Shown here: positions 8,584-21,600 of the stretch, piece by piece
Position numbering within the stretch: the stretch's first letter is position 1
Layout of the letters: the number at the start of each line of letters is the position of its first letter
Assembly (NCBI GenBank): GCA_964446385.1
Contig: CAYUOH010000008.1
Location: 23,976-87,975 of the forward strand
Reading direction: 5' to 3'
DNA length: 64,000 bases
From: CAYSRC01 sp964446385
Lineage (GTDB): Bacteria > Bacillota > Clostridia > Oscillospirales > Ruminococcaceae
The notes under the pieces: generated by a model
Seen by the model: the letters and a program-made list of their open reading frames with translations, nothing else
What the model was told of the DNA's origin: nothing
Databases searched by the model: none
Translations under genes and position numbers: made by a program

Positions 8584-8853
8584 TCACTTGTCATTGTCAT
8601 TTCGGTGCACCTGAGCGGCACCGCGTTCGCTAATCTTAATCAGCGCCTCGTACATATCGTCGCCCATACACTTCCGGGCGTATTTGCACCACTGAACACA
8701 ACTGAGGCTTTCGTTAAATACAACAAAGCCGCAATTGTCGCACTTCATCTCGGTGTCTATCGAGAACATCTCTATTTCATGACCGCACTGCGGACAGATT
8801 TTTTCGATGATAGTCGGGGTCTTCGGCCGGCCCTGACATCCTTCCATAATCAT
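8584..8853 (-). CDS. Small zinc-ribbon protein, function unknown
   Basis: 89 residues with two CxxC knuckles (C20/C23 in CPQCGHEI and C38/C41 in KCDNCGF) that would form a zinc ribbon, then a third cysteine group C52-x3-C56-x5-C62 in SCVQWCKYARKC. The last group might bind a second metal or an Fe-S cluster. Start at 8853 is supported by AAGGAG eight bases upstream; that site overlaps the stop of the flavin reductase gene, so the two form a coupled pair. I do not know the function; similar small cysteine-rich proteins sit next to redox genes in anaerobes, which suggests but does not show a redox accessory role. Confidence 0.8.
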   Translation of the reverse strand: MIMEGCQGRPKTPTIIEKICPQCGHEIEMFSIDTEMKCDNCGFVVFNESLSCVQWCKYARKCMGDDMYEALIKISERGAAQVHRNDNDK

Positions 8854-8865
8854 TTCTTCTTCTCC

Positions 8866-9501
8866 TTACAGATTCGTGCCAATCTCATACGCTTTGGCAA
8901 GATAGTCGCCGAAGGTTTCGTCACGGTGCGCCTTCTTGGCGGCGGGGTCGAAATTCGTCCAGTTATACAGGCTGTAGTCGTCCACCTGCAGAGTATTTCC
9001 GCATGCAAGCACCTGAGCGGGACCTACAAAGCGTGATAATGCATTCCTGTATTCTTCAAGAAGTTTTGTATATCCGACGGTGTCGTACATCTCCTCGCCG
9101 CAGTTGCTTGTCATTATAAGCAGCACGGGAATATTGTGTCTGTTGCAGCAGGGCTGTTCCCTGTTGTATGTAAGCGACTGGAAAATTAGTCTTTCATAAA
9201 GCGCGCGGAATCCGGAAGAAAGATTACCAAGATAATTGGGTGATCCGATTATCAGCCCGTCGGCATTTCGTATTTTTTCAAGCACATCGTACAGACCGTC
9301 GTGACAAGAGCATTTTCCGAAGGACCCAGCCCTTTTGCAGGCAAAGCAGGAAATACAGCCGGTGAATCTATCAAGCCTGTAAAGGTTTATATATTCCACC
9401 TCCGCGCCGGTTGATTCGGCGCCCTTAGCGGCTTCCTTAATCAGCAGATCGGTATTCCATCCTGTCCTCGGTCCGGCATTTACGACAACGATCTTTTTCA
9501 T
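8866..9501 (-). CDS. NADPH-dependent FMN reductase-like flavoprotein
   Basis: 211 residues with a flavodoxin-like fold: N-terminal strand KKIVVVNAGPRTGWNTD for the FMN phosphate, then GCISCFACKRAG and the NYLGNLSSGFRALYERL loop typical of iron-sulfur-flavoprotein/FMN-reductase relatives. Several cysteines in the middle (CISCFAC, KCSC) resemble the compact cluster motif of iron-sulfur flavoproteins, so an Fe-S cluster is possible. Start at 9501 chosen because the protein begins at the conserved first strand and GGAG lies upstream; the frame stays open further 5' without family similarity. Physiological substrate unknown. Confidence 0.85.
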   Translation of the reverse strand: MKKIVVVNAGPRTGWNTDLLIKEAAKGAESTGAEVEYINLYRLDRFTGCISCFACKRAGSFGKCSCHDGLYDVLEKIRNADGLIIGSPNYLGNLSSGFRALYERLIFQSLTYNREQPCCNRHNIPVLLIMTSNCGEEMYDTVGYTKLLEEYRNALSRFVGPAQVLACGNTLQVDDYSLYNWTNFDPAAKKAHRDETFGDYLAKAYEIGTNL

Positions 9502-9554
9502 AGAGGTTTTCTCCGTTTGTCTGATATTCGTGCAAATTACCATTTTATATATTT

Positions 9555-9583
9555 ATTATATCTCAATTGTCTAAAATTACATA
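9555..9583 (-). promoter_or_regulatory. Possible promoter of the flavin reductase pair
   Basis: A perfect TATAAT on the minus strand (9560 to 9555) about 50 bases before the gene, but the matching -35 (TATGTA at 17 bases) is poor. It lies just after the terminator of the giant gene, where a new promoter is expected. Confidence 0.4.
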
Positions 9584-9597
9584 ACTTTGTTATTTGT

Positions 9598-9644
9598 GAA
9601 GAAAACACAACAGCCCCTCTTTGCATTTCGCAGAGAAGGGGCTG
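9598..9644 (-). terminator. Intrinsic terminator of the giant gene
   Basis: Strong GC-rich hairpin (9611-9644, about 13 pairs with one bulged base, AGCCCCT paired to AGGGGCT at the base) followed on the minus strand by a T-rich tract. It stands 17 bases after the stop codon and separates the giant gene from the flavin reductase pair. Confidence 0.8.
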
Positions 9645-9660
9645 CTTAATTAATTACGTG

Positions 9661-12600
9661 TTATACATTTGAAAGAGAATTGTTCTCATTCTCCGGTTCC
9701 TCGTACTGTACGAACAATACGCCGTCAGGAATTTCTTCAAGGATTTCGCCGTCTGCTTCGATAGCAAGCTTTCCGGCGTAAACCGGCTGTTCTTCCGGTT
9801 CCTCCTCTCCCGTATCAGATCCGTTGTTCTTTGTCTCTTCGGGTTCTCCTTCGGGGTCAAGCGTGAATACGTAGCGGTCCTCCATAAGATCCTCAAGGAA
9901 GATAACCAGAGCACAGTTACCCACGCGATATATAAGAATCCTGTATCCCTCATCAAGAAGCCTGTCAATCAGCCTACGGCCGAGTACAAGCCGGCGCATA
10001 TCGGACGCCGTCTTGGTGGCGTCGCGGTCGTCGGTCGGAATAATGATGACTGCGCGGTCGTCTTCTTCAAGGCCGAACAGATCTTCTGCGTTAACAGCGT
10101 CTCCGGTTCCGGATTCAGCACGTTTTACATACTCCGCGAATCTTTCGGGTTTCCCGCAGACGGTCAGCTTCGCGCCGTCCGCTGTTTCAAATACCGCGAT
10201 GCCCTTTTCTTCATCAAGCTTTGCAAGCTTAAGCACAAGAGCCTTTAGATCCTCTTCGGCCTTATACTCCGTGGAATCTGTCAGCAGAATCACAAGCATT
10301 GTGATATCGCCAAGGATGTCTGTCTTTTCGCCCTCATCCACAGTGAATACCAGTGTGAGTCCGTCCATTTCGCTGAACGTGCAGAAAATCGTCCTGTAGT
10401 ACGCCAATGTAAAGTTCTTGCGGAAAACAATGTTTCCGAGTCTGCCATAGTAAGCAGTCTTCTCTTCGGGTTCGTGCCAGATATTGTAGAACCAGATTTT
10501 GCCGTAAATAGACGTGATATTTACCCTGCCCCATATATCGCAAATCAGCGATCTGTTTTTGGTACCCACGTCTCCGTACGCAAATAGATCAAGGTTATTA
10601 CCGGTGATGTTAGCGCTTCCGCCGTTGTAGCCTGCGGCTGCGTCGCCCTTTACGTAAAGATAGATATCTTGACCCCTGATGCTGGCAATCGTTATATCAC
10701 CGTTGGAAACGATGTATATATTGCCCGCACTCGTTGAGAAATTTCCTGCCGTTATAACAAGCGGATTCTTAATACTGCTGATGTTTCCTCGCGCGGTAAT
10801 ATTTAGATTCCCTGCACTGAGGTTTGATGTACCCTCCGGTACGTTTCCGGCAGTTACATTGCCATTCACCTCAATGAATAAACTTCCGCCAACGGCAAGG
10901 TCGTCGATTCTGAGGTCACCAATTACCCTAATGTACGCATTTTCGGCTATCGTACCGGAAATAATTCCGGCGTCAGTAATTAACGGTCTGTTCTGTGTAC
11001 CGGCGCTTCCGCCAAGGGCGTTGATTTCAAGATGCATCGGGTCGATTAAAACGTCGCTTTCAATTCCCCCTGTGGTGTTCAGTGAAACGTCGCCGTTCGC
11101 TTCGAAACTGCCGATGTTCATATCTCCCTTTTCAGCCAGGTTGACGCTGCCGCCGGATGAAATGAACGTTGTGCCGGATACTTCGATATCCAGGGGTGAA
11201 TCCACGGTTCCGATATATCCGCCCGCATTTAGGTAGAGGTTGCCGCCAGTGCGGATTGCCGTGCCGGCAATGTTCGCATCCTCCAATGCCTTGTCCGCAA
11301 CTACCTGCACCGCTTCGGCGTTCGTCCTCTTTTCGTCTGCGTCTGTCGCGGCTTCGTCTGCGGCCACACGGGCTTTTCGGGCGTCTTCTCTTGCGGAATC
11401 GGCTTCGGCTTGAACCTTGTCCGCTTCTTCCTGAGCTTTAACAGCGGCCTTCTGAAGTTCATCAGCCTTCTTTCCGGCCTCTTCCTTCTGGCTGTTCAGC
11501 TCGGATATCGCAGCGTTCTTTTCATCATCGCTGAGACTATCATCGTTAAGTACGTCCTCTATGGCTTTTTCAATATCCGCGACCTTTTGGGAGGCTTCGT
11601 CGGCTTTTTGCTGTGCTTCGTCGGCCTTTGTCTGAGCCTCGTCCGCACCGGCCTGTGCTTTTACGGCTTCGCCCTCCTTCTTCAGGGCAAAGCCTTCAAG
11701 TATTTCGGCCATGTCCAGAGCGGCCTTCGCAAGGTTGGCTGCGTCGTCCGCGGCCTGCTGTGCGTCGGCAGCATCACGGATTGCACTTGACGCATCGTCG
11801 TCGGTTATGTTACCGGGAGCGGTAATTACCGCATCGCCGTCGGAATCAATTTTTCCGATCGCAAGATCACCGGAGACCTCTGTTACATATACAACGCTGC
11901 CGTCCGCGTCAAGTTTTCCTCTGCCGTTGTTACCGGACGCTGTATCTATGAAGATAGGTGTGCCGATGCCTCCGATACTTCCGCCGGCAGTAAGCGCCAC
12001 GTCGTCGGCACTGACCGGTATAATGTTAATTCCGTGATAAATATTACCCTGAGCAATAATGTTGGCTTTGTCTCCGGCTGTGACGGAGTCAAGCTCAGCG
12101 TTACCGGCGGAAATTATTACAGCATTTCCGGACGCGAATATTACTCCCAGAATCATATCGCCGCTTCCGCCGCGTGATTCAATGGTATTATCCAGCACAA
12201 GGTCTCCCATTACGCTGATATTGTAAACGCCGTTCTGTGTATTTGCAGTTACGTTCAGATCACCCAAAGATGTCAGGTTTACGTCGCCTTCATCCGAAAT
12301 GTAAAGATGATCTGTAATAAGTACGTCAATCGGTTCATCCGTTGTTCCGACAACACTGCTTTCAGCGGATATATAAGCTTTGTTAGCGGTAATATTTGCG
12401 ATTCCGGCGTTCTTTTCTTCATCAGTTCTTACGTCGGTCACGTCTCCGTCAGGGGTGGATACCGACACAGTGCCGGCCGCTTCGATAATGCCAAGGCCGA
12501 TATTGCCGTTCTGCTCCGCAAGATAAGCGTTTCCGGCCGTACTGTTTGCACCGTCCGCTGAGAGGTCAAGCCTAAGCTCGGCGAATTTGTCATCAAGCCT

Positions 12601-15600
12601 TGAGAAGTCGTAGGCGAGTGCGACGTCGAACACCCAGATTGTCTTTTCGACTCCCTTTTCGTCCTTTACGGTCACGCGGTGAATCGTTCCGGTGATTCCT
12701 TCGGGAATCTCCGCAACAACGTTCGCCACAACCTCCGGGTTGTTGTCCTTCTGTTCGGTTATAAGCGGATTTCCGGATTCTCCGATATTTTCACTTGCGG
12801 AGAGATCAATATTTCTTCCGTTGATATTGGCGTTTTCGCCGCTGTCGCCGGCGGTAATGCTTCCGTTCCTTACGTCCACGGACACATCTCCGCGCTCAGA
12901 GGTTATACTGCGGACGGCAAGATCGCTGTCGCCGATAACCGTGATATTGATATCGCCGTCGTTGTAGATTCTGACAAGTCCGGAAGATGTGCCAATTTCG
13001 ATATTCAGACCACGAGTCGGGGTTTCTCCGGTATCGGCGCCTTCAGCCTCTTCGGGCATACCCGCGGCACGGATCGCCTCTGTATAAATTGCCTCGATTT
13101 CATCATCGGTGAGTGAGGCTAATAACAGCTGTCCGAGATCCTTCACCGGTTCGGGTGCCGTTTCACCATCTTCGGGCTCGGTTTCAAGCTGCGCCTTCAG
13201 AAGTTCCTCAAGAAGCTTCTTCTCCTTGTCGCTGTCGCTGTCGTCGCCGCGCAGCGCAAGCAGGGCGTCATAAAGGGCCTTCGCTCCGAGTTGTTCGCCC
13301 GGCTTTGCCACGTCCGTATATTCAAGAATGCTCTTTACTGTCTTTTCCTCGTTTGCACTGCTGACAAGCGCGGCAATTTCCGAGTCGGACATGCCGTCGG
13401 TCATACCGAGATCGTTCAGGACCAAGGCCAGTTCGTCTTCACTGAGAATACCGGCGATCGTCTTTGCGGACAGATCACTTCCCATGATGCCCTTTACGGT
13501 ATCCTCATCAAGACTGCTCTTCCAGCCGATGTTCGCTTCGACAATCTTTTCGGCAATCTCCTTCACGGTCTGTACCGGAAGATCAACATTCGTAAGCTTG
13601 TCGGTAATATGGTTCAGTTTGTCGCCCTCGACGGTCTCTCCCGAGTTTTCAGGCTGATGCCCGGGGAATTCGTTGACCATCGGGTTATCACCATGGGTAA
13701 CGAAGGAATCAATTATAATGCGCTCTCCGTAAACGTTGACACCGATAAGCTCTAATACCGATATAATCACCTTCGCGTTTTCGCCATCTCCGGTATTGAC
13801 GTTGATTGCAAGCGCGTCGATATATGTGTCTCCGACCGCCGGAAGCTTAAGCGTAAGTGCTTCGGGAATATCAATCAGGAGCGGGGATTCCGTTGTACCG
13901 ACGCTCGATGCCGAAATACTGAGCAACGCATTGCTGTCGTTGTCGTCCGCATCATATCTGATATATGCGCGCGTTCCGTATTCGACGCAGTCAATGCCTC
14001 CGTTTTCGGTAAACGTTACGGTATCTCCGGCGCTGACGGTCACTTCACTTCTTTCGGCGTTAAGGCTGTTGAAACGGATGTCATCCGCCGCAGTCAAGAC
14101 ATTGGTGCTGTTAGCCGAAACGATGCGATTATAGATAATATTCGCTGTCTGCTCGTTTTCGCCGATTGCGTGCGCCGTAAAGAGCGAACCGGTAACTATA
14201 AGATCGCTGCCGGAAATGCTTCCGCCCGAGGTAAGGGATGCACGGGAACCGTCGATATCTATAAAAGTGAAGATAATATCGGTACCGGACGATATAACCG
14301 CTACGGAGTTGTCGGATTCGATGAGTCTGTCCGCTTCGGTCTTTCCGCCCGCATTGACAGTCAGCATGGAGTCTTTAACAATAATCTTGTCGGCCGTCAC
14401 ATCTTTGCCGGTCGTAATATCGGCTTTCGCTTTGGTGCGGAGATTGATATCATCTGCCTTAAAGCTTCCCGCCGCGTTCACAGTTATAACTCCGCCTACG
14501 GCATCGATACCGGCGGTTGTCACATTGCCGGCCGATTCGGCGTCTTCATTGGCTGAACCGTCGGGGTCTTTGTTCGTAATCGCAGTAAAGGCCGAGCCGA
14601 TTCCTGCCTTAATTCCGACAAAGTTTATATTCCCATCCTGAGTTGTAACCTTGAATGTAAAGCCTTCATTAATAACCGTATCGACGATGACGTTAAAGTT
14701 GTTTTCAGTGCTTTCACCACCGGATTTTTCGGGAACGTAGATGTAGGTATTCTTGGCGACAACATAATCACCGGATTCGTTCATGAACGTTATTACACCC
14801 GATGCCGAGAATTCCAGAGGATTGGCGTCGGTACCGATATGGCCTGATGTGCCGCCCGTTTCGGGGTCGGTTACAGTTATAACGGTAATATTCCCTCCGG
14901 ATGTCAGGTCACCGTCGTCCGGATCACCGTCGCCGTCCTTCACTGATCCCGCAGGATCGGCAATGGTAAGAACAAGATTGCCGGCCGCGGTGATACCAGT
15001 AATGCCGTATTCGATTCCGGATGTTTCGGAAATTTTCTGCGTGAATTTGACGTCGCCCGTAATGACTACGCTTCCATCCGAACCTATACGGATGAAAAGA
15101 TCCGGCATGGTGTAGAAAATCGTAAGAACGTTGCCTTCGCTGTCAAGAACTGTGTCTATTATCAGGCGCCTGTTTCCGAAACCATCCGATAATGACTTTG
15201 AAACAAGGATCTGTTCGGTAATGCCGATCTGAGCCGCCTCAATACTATAAAGCGCGCTGTCGGCAGTGATATTCGTACCGTCGGAAAGTTTTGTAAGATC
15301 GGCGGGATTAATATGCCCGATCTTTGTCCATCCTTCGGCTCCGTCCGCACTGTAATAATAATCTCCGGTAACATCCACTGCGACCTTATCGGTAAGGCGT
15401 TCCAGCCACAACAGCTGACTTCTTTTCAGTTTTATAACCGGGCCTTCGGTGTTTTCGGCGGGCACCACCTTATACAGGATGGCGTTGGTTTCCTCAATGG
15501 TCATCCACAGGTTGCCCTCCTCGTACCAAAAACGTCCGTATGTAAGAACGTAGGTACGGGCACTTTCATCGACATATACCTTGTTGCCGTAACTGTTGGT

Positions 15601-18600
15601 CTGAATTCCCGGGTTCTCCACGGCCAGCTTTCCAAGTTTTTCTGCGGTAAGGTTCACCGATTCGTAAATCATTCCGTCGAATTTAGCTGAGAAGGTACCA
15701 TTGATGGAAACTATCAGGCCGCTCTTCGTCAGATACATGGTTTCGGTTATGCGGTATCCCTTGCCGCCGCTGACCATCTGATTGGACGGTAGATAGATTT
15801 CCCTTATGGGGATATCGGAAATTTTTCCGACAAAGGCCATCGTATTGCCTTTGCTTCCCATACGGATAACCAGCGATTCGTCCGAACCCTGACTGGTGTA
15901 GTCGACGTACTGGACCTTTTCAGCAGGATTATATGTCACCACATCGCCGTTGTTCAGCTTTACATATTTTTCTCCGGTTTCGGTTACATCGACCCTGGCA
16001 ACGCCTGTGAGGCCATCGCAGCCCTCAAGCTCAAGATAGGGCACAGGCTTCTTTCCGAGCATGAAGCCGTCTGTTAGCTTCGTGAGCCACATATCGGTCA
16101 GTGTTGCGATTGGGCCTGTTTCGAGGTTGCCGATGTACAGTTTTATCTTTCCCGCGGAGGTAATCTCGCTTAGCTTCGCCATCACTTCGGCGAGGCTTTC
16201 CGTGGTGACTTTCTCATAGTCGGGTGTATCGTCATAGGGGCTGTCAAAGACCTCACGGAAGATATTCGTGTATCCGCTGCCCACAATTTCATCGGTCAGA
16301 GAACCCAGCGCCGCGGTTATTAACAACGTATCGGTCACGATCCCGCCGGATTCCGTACGCACCCAGAACACGCCGTTATAATGGACCAGCTTGAATGTTC
16401 CTGAGGGACCACCGAAAACTTCCGCATCATAGTAATTTACCGTGTATGTCACCTGTTTCGAGGTTTCTCCTTCGGCAACGGTGAACGTTTCATCCGCGGT
16501 ACCTGTATGTTTCAGACGGTAGGTAGATACGCCGACTTCCAGAAGCTTATTTCCGCTCTTGACCTGGATCTCCTCACCGGTCTCGACTATTTCGGATTCT
16601 ATAAGGCCGTCGTTGATCTTCACGATTTCGGCCTCATATTTATTAAAGGTAAACACAGTGTTTTCACCTTCGACTGAAACCGAAACCTCAGCCTCGCCGC
16701 AGGCGGTCACAAGGAAAACCTTTTCATTGCGGCAGATAAAGGTATACCCGTTTTTCTCTACCGTACTGTTGAATATGTTGATATCCGAGGTTTTTACCGA
16801 TACGCTGACACTCTGGGCCTTTACCGCCACGGCGTATATGTCGGAATAATCGATTGTTCCGTCGTGTTCATAGCCGTATGCGTAGTACTCGGTGCCGTCT
16901 GCCGCAGTTTCGATGATATGGTCGACAGAGTAAATTCCGAGGCCATGAATCACGGTTGCTCCGTCTCTAAGCGATTCGATACGCGCTCCGGATCCGTTGT
17001 AAAGATTACGGATGCCGGTGTCGTTCAGGATCACTACGCTTGCGCCGACGGTCACCGCGGTGCCGCTGTTATCGACTATAGCGCCGTTTTCGCCATCGTA
17101 AAGGTATACTCCCTCTGCCGATGTTTCGTACCTTTCACCGGTTACGAAGCTTTCGTTGGCAAGTATCGCGGATACCTCGACCGCCTTCACATAGCTGAAG
17201 CTTAAATTATTAGATTTTGGTGCGTAGGTGGTGACATAGTAATACTGAGTCTTTTTATTGTCAGCGTTGTATCTCACTGTGAACCACTCGCACCACATAT
17301 AGTTTGTGAAGCCGTCGTTGCCGGAAATAGTAGCTTTCACATTGCCGCCTGCGTCGACAACATTGATGGAACTCATTCCGTTCCGGGAATATTCCGGCGT
17401 CCAGTATTTGCCGCGCAGTGCGTCGTAAATACCGCCGGACTTAAGATAGCTTACGGTTACACCCATGGGTGTATTGACGGTACTGATTACTGTACCGTTG
17501 TATTTATAGGTATAGTATCCATAGCTGTATTCCACCGTTACATTCATTCCCGAACCCAGAAAATCGGATAATGTGAACGTATTCGAGGCACTGTTTTCCA
17601 CATTGTACAGATGGAGCGTGCCTGCCGACTCACCGACATGGTCATACATAAAGTCGATGGCCTTGCTCCAGTCCCCTCCCTTTACGTCGTAGCCCCAGAA
17701 CCTCGTCTCGTAATAGGTTTTGCCGTTGCTCAGCGTCATGGTCTCAACAGCATTGTCCCGGATTACCACCTGATCGAATCTGAATGTAGCGTAGTTCGTC
17801 GCTGAATTGGATTCTGATCCGTAGAATCCCGAGCCGGGCTCCATAGTGTAGAAGGTAACTGTATTTCCGCTGCTGCTCTTGTGGTAAATGATGAAATAGT
17901 AGGAATATGTACTCCTGGACTTCAGATTGGATAGTGTCGGCTCAAGGCCGCTGAAATAGTAGAATTCGTACTTTTCGTTTCCGCTTCCCGTTTCTGAGCC
18001 GCAGTTTATCAATTCAACGGTCCATTCGACGACGGCATCTTCTCCGTCTTCCGTAACGTTACGTGCCAGAAGGATTCTAACCCGGCCGTCTTTCATACGG
18101 CTGAGCAGCCAATCACCTTCTATGGAGCTCATCAACGTTTCGTAGGTCATGTTCTCTTCGACCGTCAGATATCCGGTTATGAGATCAATCGAAACACCGG
18201 CGGCAAGCTTGATTTCCTTCACTGTAGTGCCGTCTTCGGAGTATATGAATTCATACTCGCCCACGGCCATGGCGGTCCCGTTTTCCTCCACACGGGCAAC
18301 GTTGCCGTTTTCGTCCATATAGAATATGCTGCCGTTGGGCAGAGTATAGATATAAAGGCCGGTGGCGTCGTCGTAGCCCGAAAGATAGCGATCAAGAACA
18401 TCCATACCACTCAGCGTATAATCGCTGCCCAGAGATATCTGCACTAAATACATGTAATCCACGATACCGGGAACGGGCACGGTGACTGTGGTCGCACCGT
18501 CGACGCTGTAAACGTTCAAACCCTTTTCCAAAGTAACGTATACATCACCCTCGCAGGAGGTTATGTCTGTGATATCGACATTGATTCCGGATGCGACGGT

Positions 18601-21600
18601 GCTCAGCCCGGTTTCTGGAACCACATCAACAATAATAATTTCCGCCGCGGTAACATCCAGGTAGATATCTCCATTTGCGACTGCTGAAATGCTTCCGGTT
18701 TGTTCTCCGTCGAATATCCAGGTATTGAAAGACTGCTGCGCGCTGCCGATCGTGGCGGCATTTTCGACGCGAAGCGTATGCGCCCACAACGGGGCAACCT
18801 GCGAGCCGCTTGCAAGCGAAGTTACTTCCTTAATGCCGGTTAAGCTCGCTCCGGTCATTCCGGTCCAGATGAAGCTTACGTCACCGGTGTGGTTTTCAAT
18901 GAATCCGTTTACATAGACGGCAGCAGTGTCTGAATTCTGAACCAGAACATAAGGAATATCATACTTCGCGTGGTAATATGTCGGATTCAGACGTATACCG
19001 TTTATGAATACTCGCGGATTAATAAAGCCCGTGTTCCGTAGCGCAATGGCATTTAGAACGATTTCTTTATTTGTGCTGTTGGTGATTGTCAGGCCCGGCA
19101 GCCAGGTCTGGTCGTAAACCTTCATACCCGTAACCGTACCGTTCAGGCGGGCTGTGCCGGGAAGATTGTTTGTAATGTCGCTGAATATGATCCGGGACCC
19201 GTTTATCGTGTAGAACTTCGAGGGATTCTTTACGCCCACTTCACGAATTCCCCGGTCGGAAATATCGATATAAATTCCGCCCGCGGCGTCGCCGAGATAA
19301 AGATCCGGATTGGTTATGGTAACGGAGGTCCCGTTTGAAATACTTCCGTTCCTGTCGAAATCCACTTCAGCCGTAAAGCCGCCATCGTGAAGGTCGTGGT
19401 TCCTGCGGCTTTCGGTAAAATTGTTCGCCGAAATATCAATCAGCGCACCGGAATATCTGAATTTCGAATCGGAGCTTCCGGCGTTAAGTTTGGCTGTACC
19501 GGTCACGTTTACATCTGATTCTGCATTACCCGCTCCGAGCGCGTCCATCTGTACAAAGACGTAGGAATGAATATTGCCTTGTCCAATGTATGCCGGCAGG
19601 GTAGATGAAAGGATATACGCTGCATCGTGCCCGGTAAGGTTAAGATTGCCGATATTCGTATAAGAGTTAAGCGCAACATCAAAGTCGTTCTCGGCATCCA
19701 CGTCACCGCCCAGGGCCTTGCCTTTGGAGTAACTGTAGTTGTAAAGATCAAGTTCCGCAATGCATGCGGTAATGTTGACCCTGCGGCCTTCTATGGCGTT
19801 GTCGCTGCCCTTTACCGTTACTGTGGAATCAAGATCTACCCGGGTATTGTTTGTAGCCACCGGGTGGGTGCCAAGTCCTGATGCGGAGACCGCGTTTTCG
19901 GTTCTTACACCGTCCTGGGATGCGTTGCTCCTGATTGTGACGGTGCCGAAGCGGTTCTGAATCCGTGTATTGCCGCCGATTTCAACTGTTGCATCGGTAT
20001 TGATATCCACTGTGCAGGTCGCTTTCGCCAGCGAAACAACACCGCCGGAGCTGGCCTTCGCGAATGTGATTATGGAGTCGTTTTCGCCAGCCGCGCTTCC
20101 GATATCCACACTGCCCCAGTCAGCGGTAAGGGAGGAATTCGCCATTGTTATCTTTGCGGTACGCGTGAGATAGTTTTCCGCCTTCAGGGTGGAGCCCTCT
20201 ATGAACCCCTTGCCGTCCGCCATGGTGTACGCGTTCATATTCGCGTTGGAAACGGCCTTTATGGAAATACCCTCTATGGCATTCATCAATGAAGTGATGT
20301 CCACCGTTGTATTGGTTGTTACATGGTTTTCGCCGTATGTACTGTTGGCGCTTACGCCGAAGCCGATAGAGGAACCTGCCGCTGCGCTTTCGGCGCTGTC
20401 CTTGTCCTCTGCGAGAATCACTATGTCCCCGCCGGAGGTAAGCTTTGTCCCGCCATTGGCATACGCTTCGGTCTTATAAAAACTATATGTAGGGATTTTT
20501 GTATCGGATACATCGGCTACGGTAATGGTTGTTCCCTTGTTGACTACGGATTTCGCATATCCTTCGTTATACGCGCGGATACGTATGCTGCCGCCGACGT
20601 TGATGCTGCCGCCGCTGATACCCGCGGATGCGGTCTGCGCGTAATTTGAGTCGGTTCCCACCTTTGCGTTGGCGGAAAGGGCCTTTACGTTAACCACGCC
20701 GATAAGCAGGGTGCCGGATACGGTAGCTGACGAGGTTGTATTGCCTACAGCCTCCAGTACCGCGTTGCCGGTGCATATAATATTCGCATTGTAAATATGG
20801 GTGTTTACAACGTCCTGAGTAATTGATTCTGCTTTGAAGGTACCGATAGTGGCCAGAGAAATCTCAATCGCCATCTTTGCCGTGGCAATTGCCTCGCTAA
20901 GAGTTCTGGCACGGGCGGAAATGCTTCCGGAGATATTGAGAACATTATTGCCAAGCCCAAAAATATTTACCGTGTTGGCTGTGACAGATTTGGCATATGC
21001 TATGTTTACTTCGGCACCAATCAGCGATACCGAAACGCTCGAATTGTCGCTTCCGCCGGAACCGCCTGTTTTGGCGGTCGCATAGCCGTATCCATCTTTC
21101 TTTACAATCTCCGAAATGACACTGACGCTGCCCCTTACCGTAAGGGTTCCGCCGAAGCGAAGCTCGGCATACTGCACCGTGTTAAGCCATGCATCAACAT
21201 GGTTTACAGCTATGCTTACAGCTGAGAGGTTAAAGTTGCGTGTGCGTCCCGTGGAGCTCGCGCTGCTGGCGCCCGTGGTCGTTACGGATACGTTTCCGCC
21301 GACAAGACCGCCTTTCAGTGCACCGAAGGACGATGTAGCCTTAGTAGATGTTTTGGCAAGGGCGATGTTAGCGTCAACAGAGACAAGAGTAACGCTGATG
21401 CCGCCGCCTGCGCCTGTAGCAGAATCTGATTCGGAGTAATAGGTGTTGCTGACGTCGACATAACAATCTTTTGCAATATCCTCAGTGGAAATATCGACCG
21501 TGTCGGCCTCAACATCCGCGCCGAAGTCTCCGGCCGCAAGTGCCAGAGTCTGAAGGAGCGTGGCATTTACTAAACCTATTGATATCCGGTCGGTATCAAC

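Noticed and set aside
9661..9963. Sortase or SLH anchor at the C-terminus of the giant protein
   Set aside because: No LPxTG-like motif, hydrophobic tail or SLH sequence is present.
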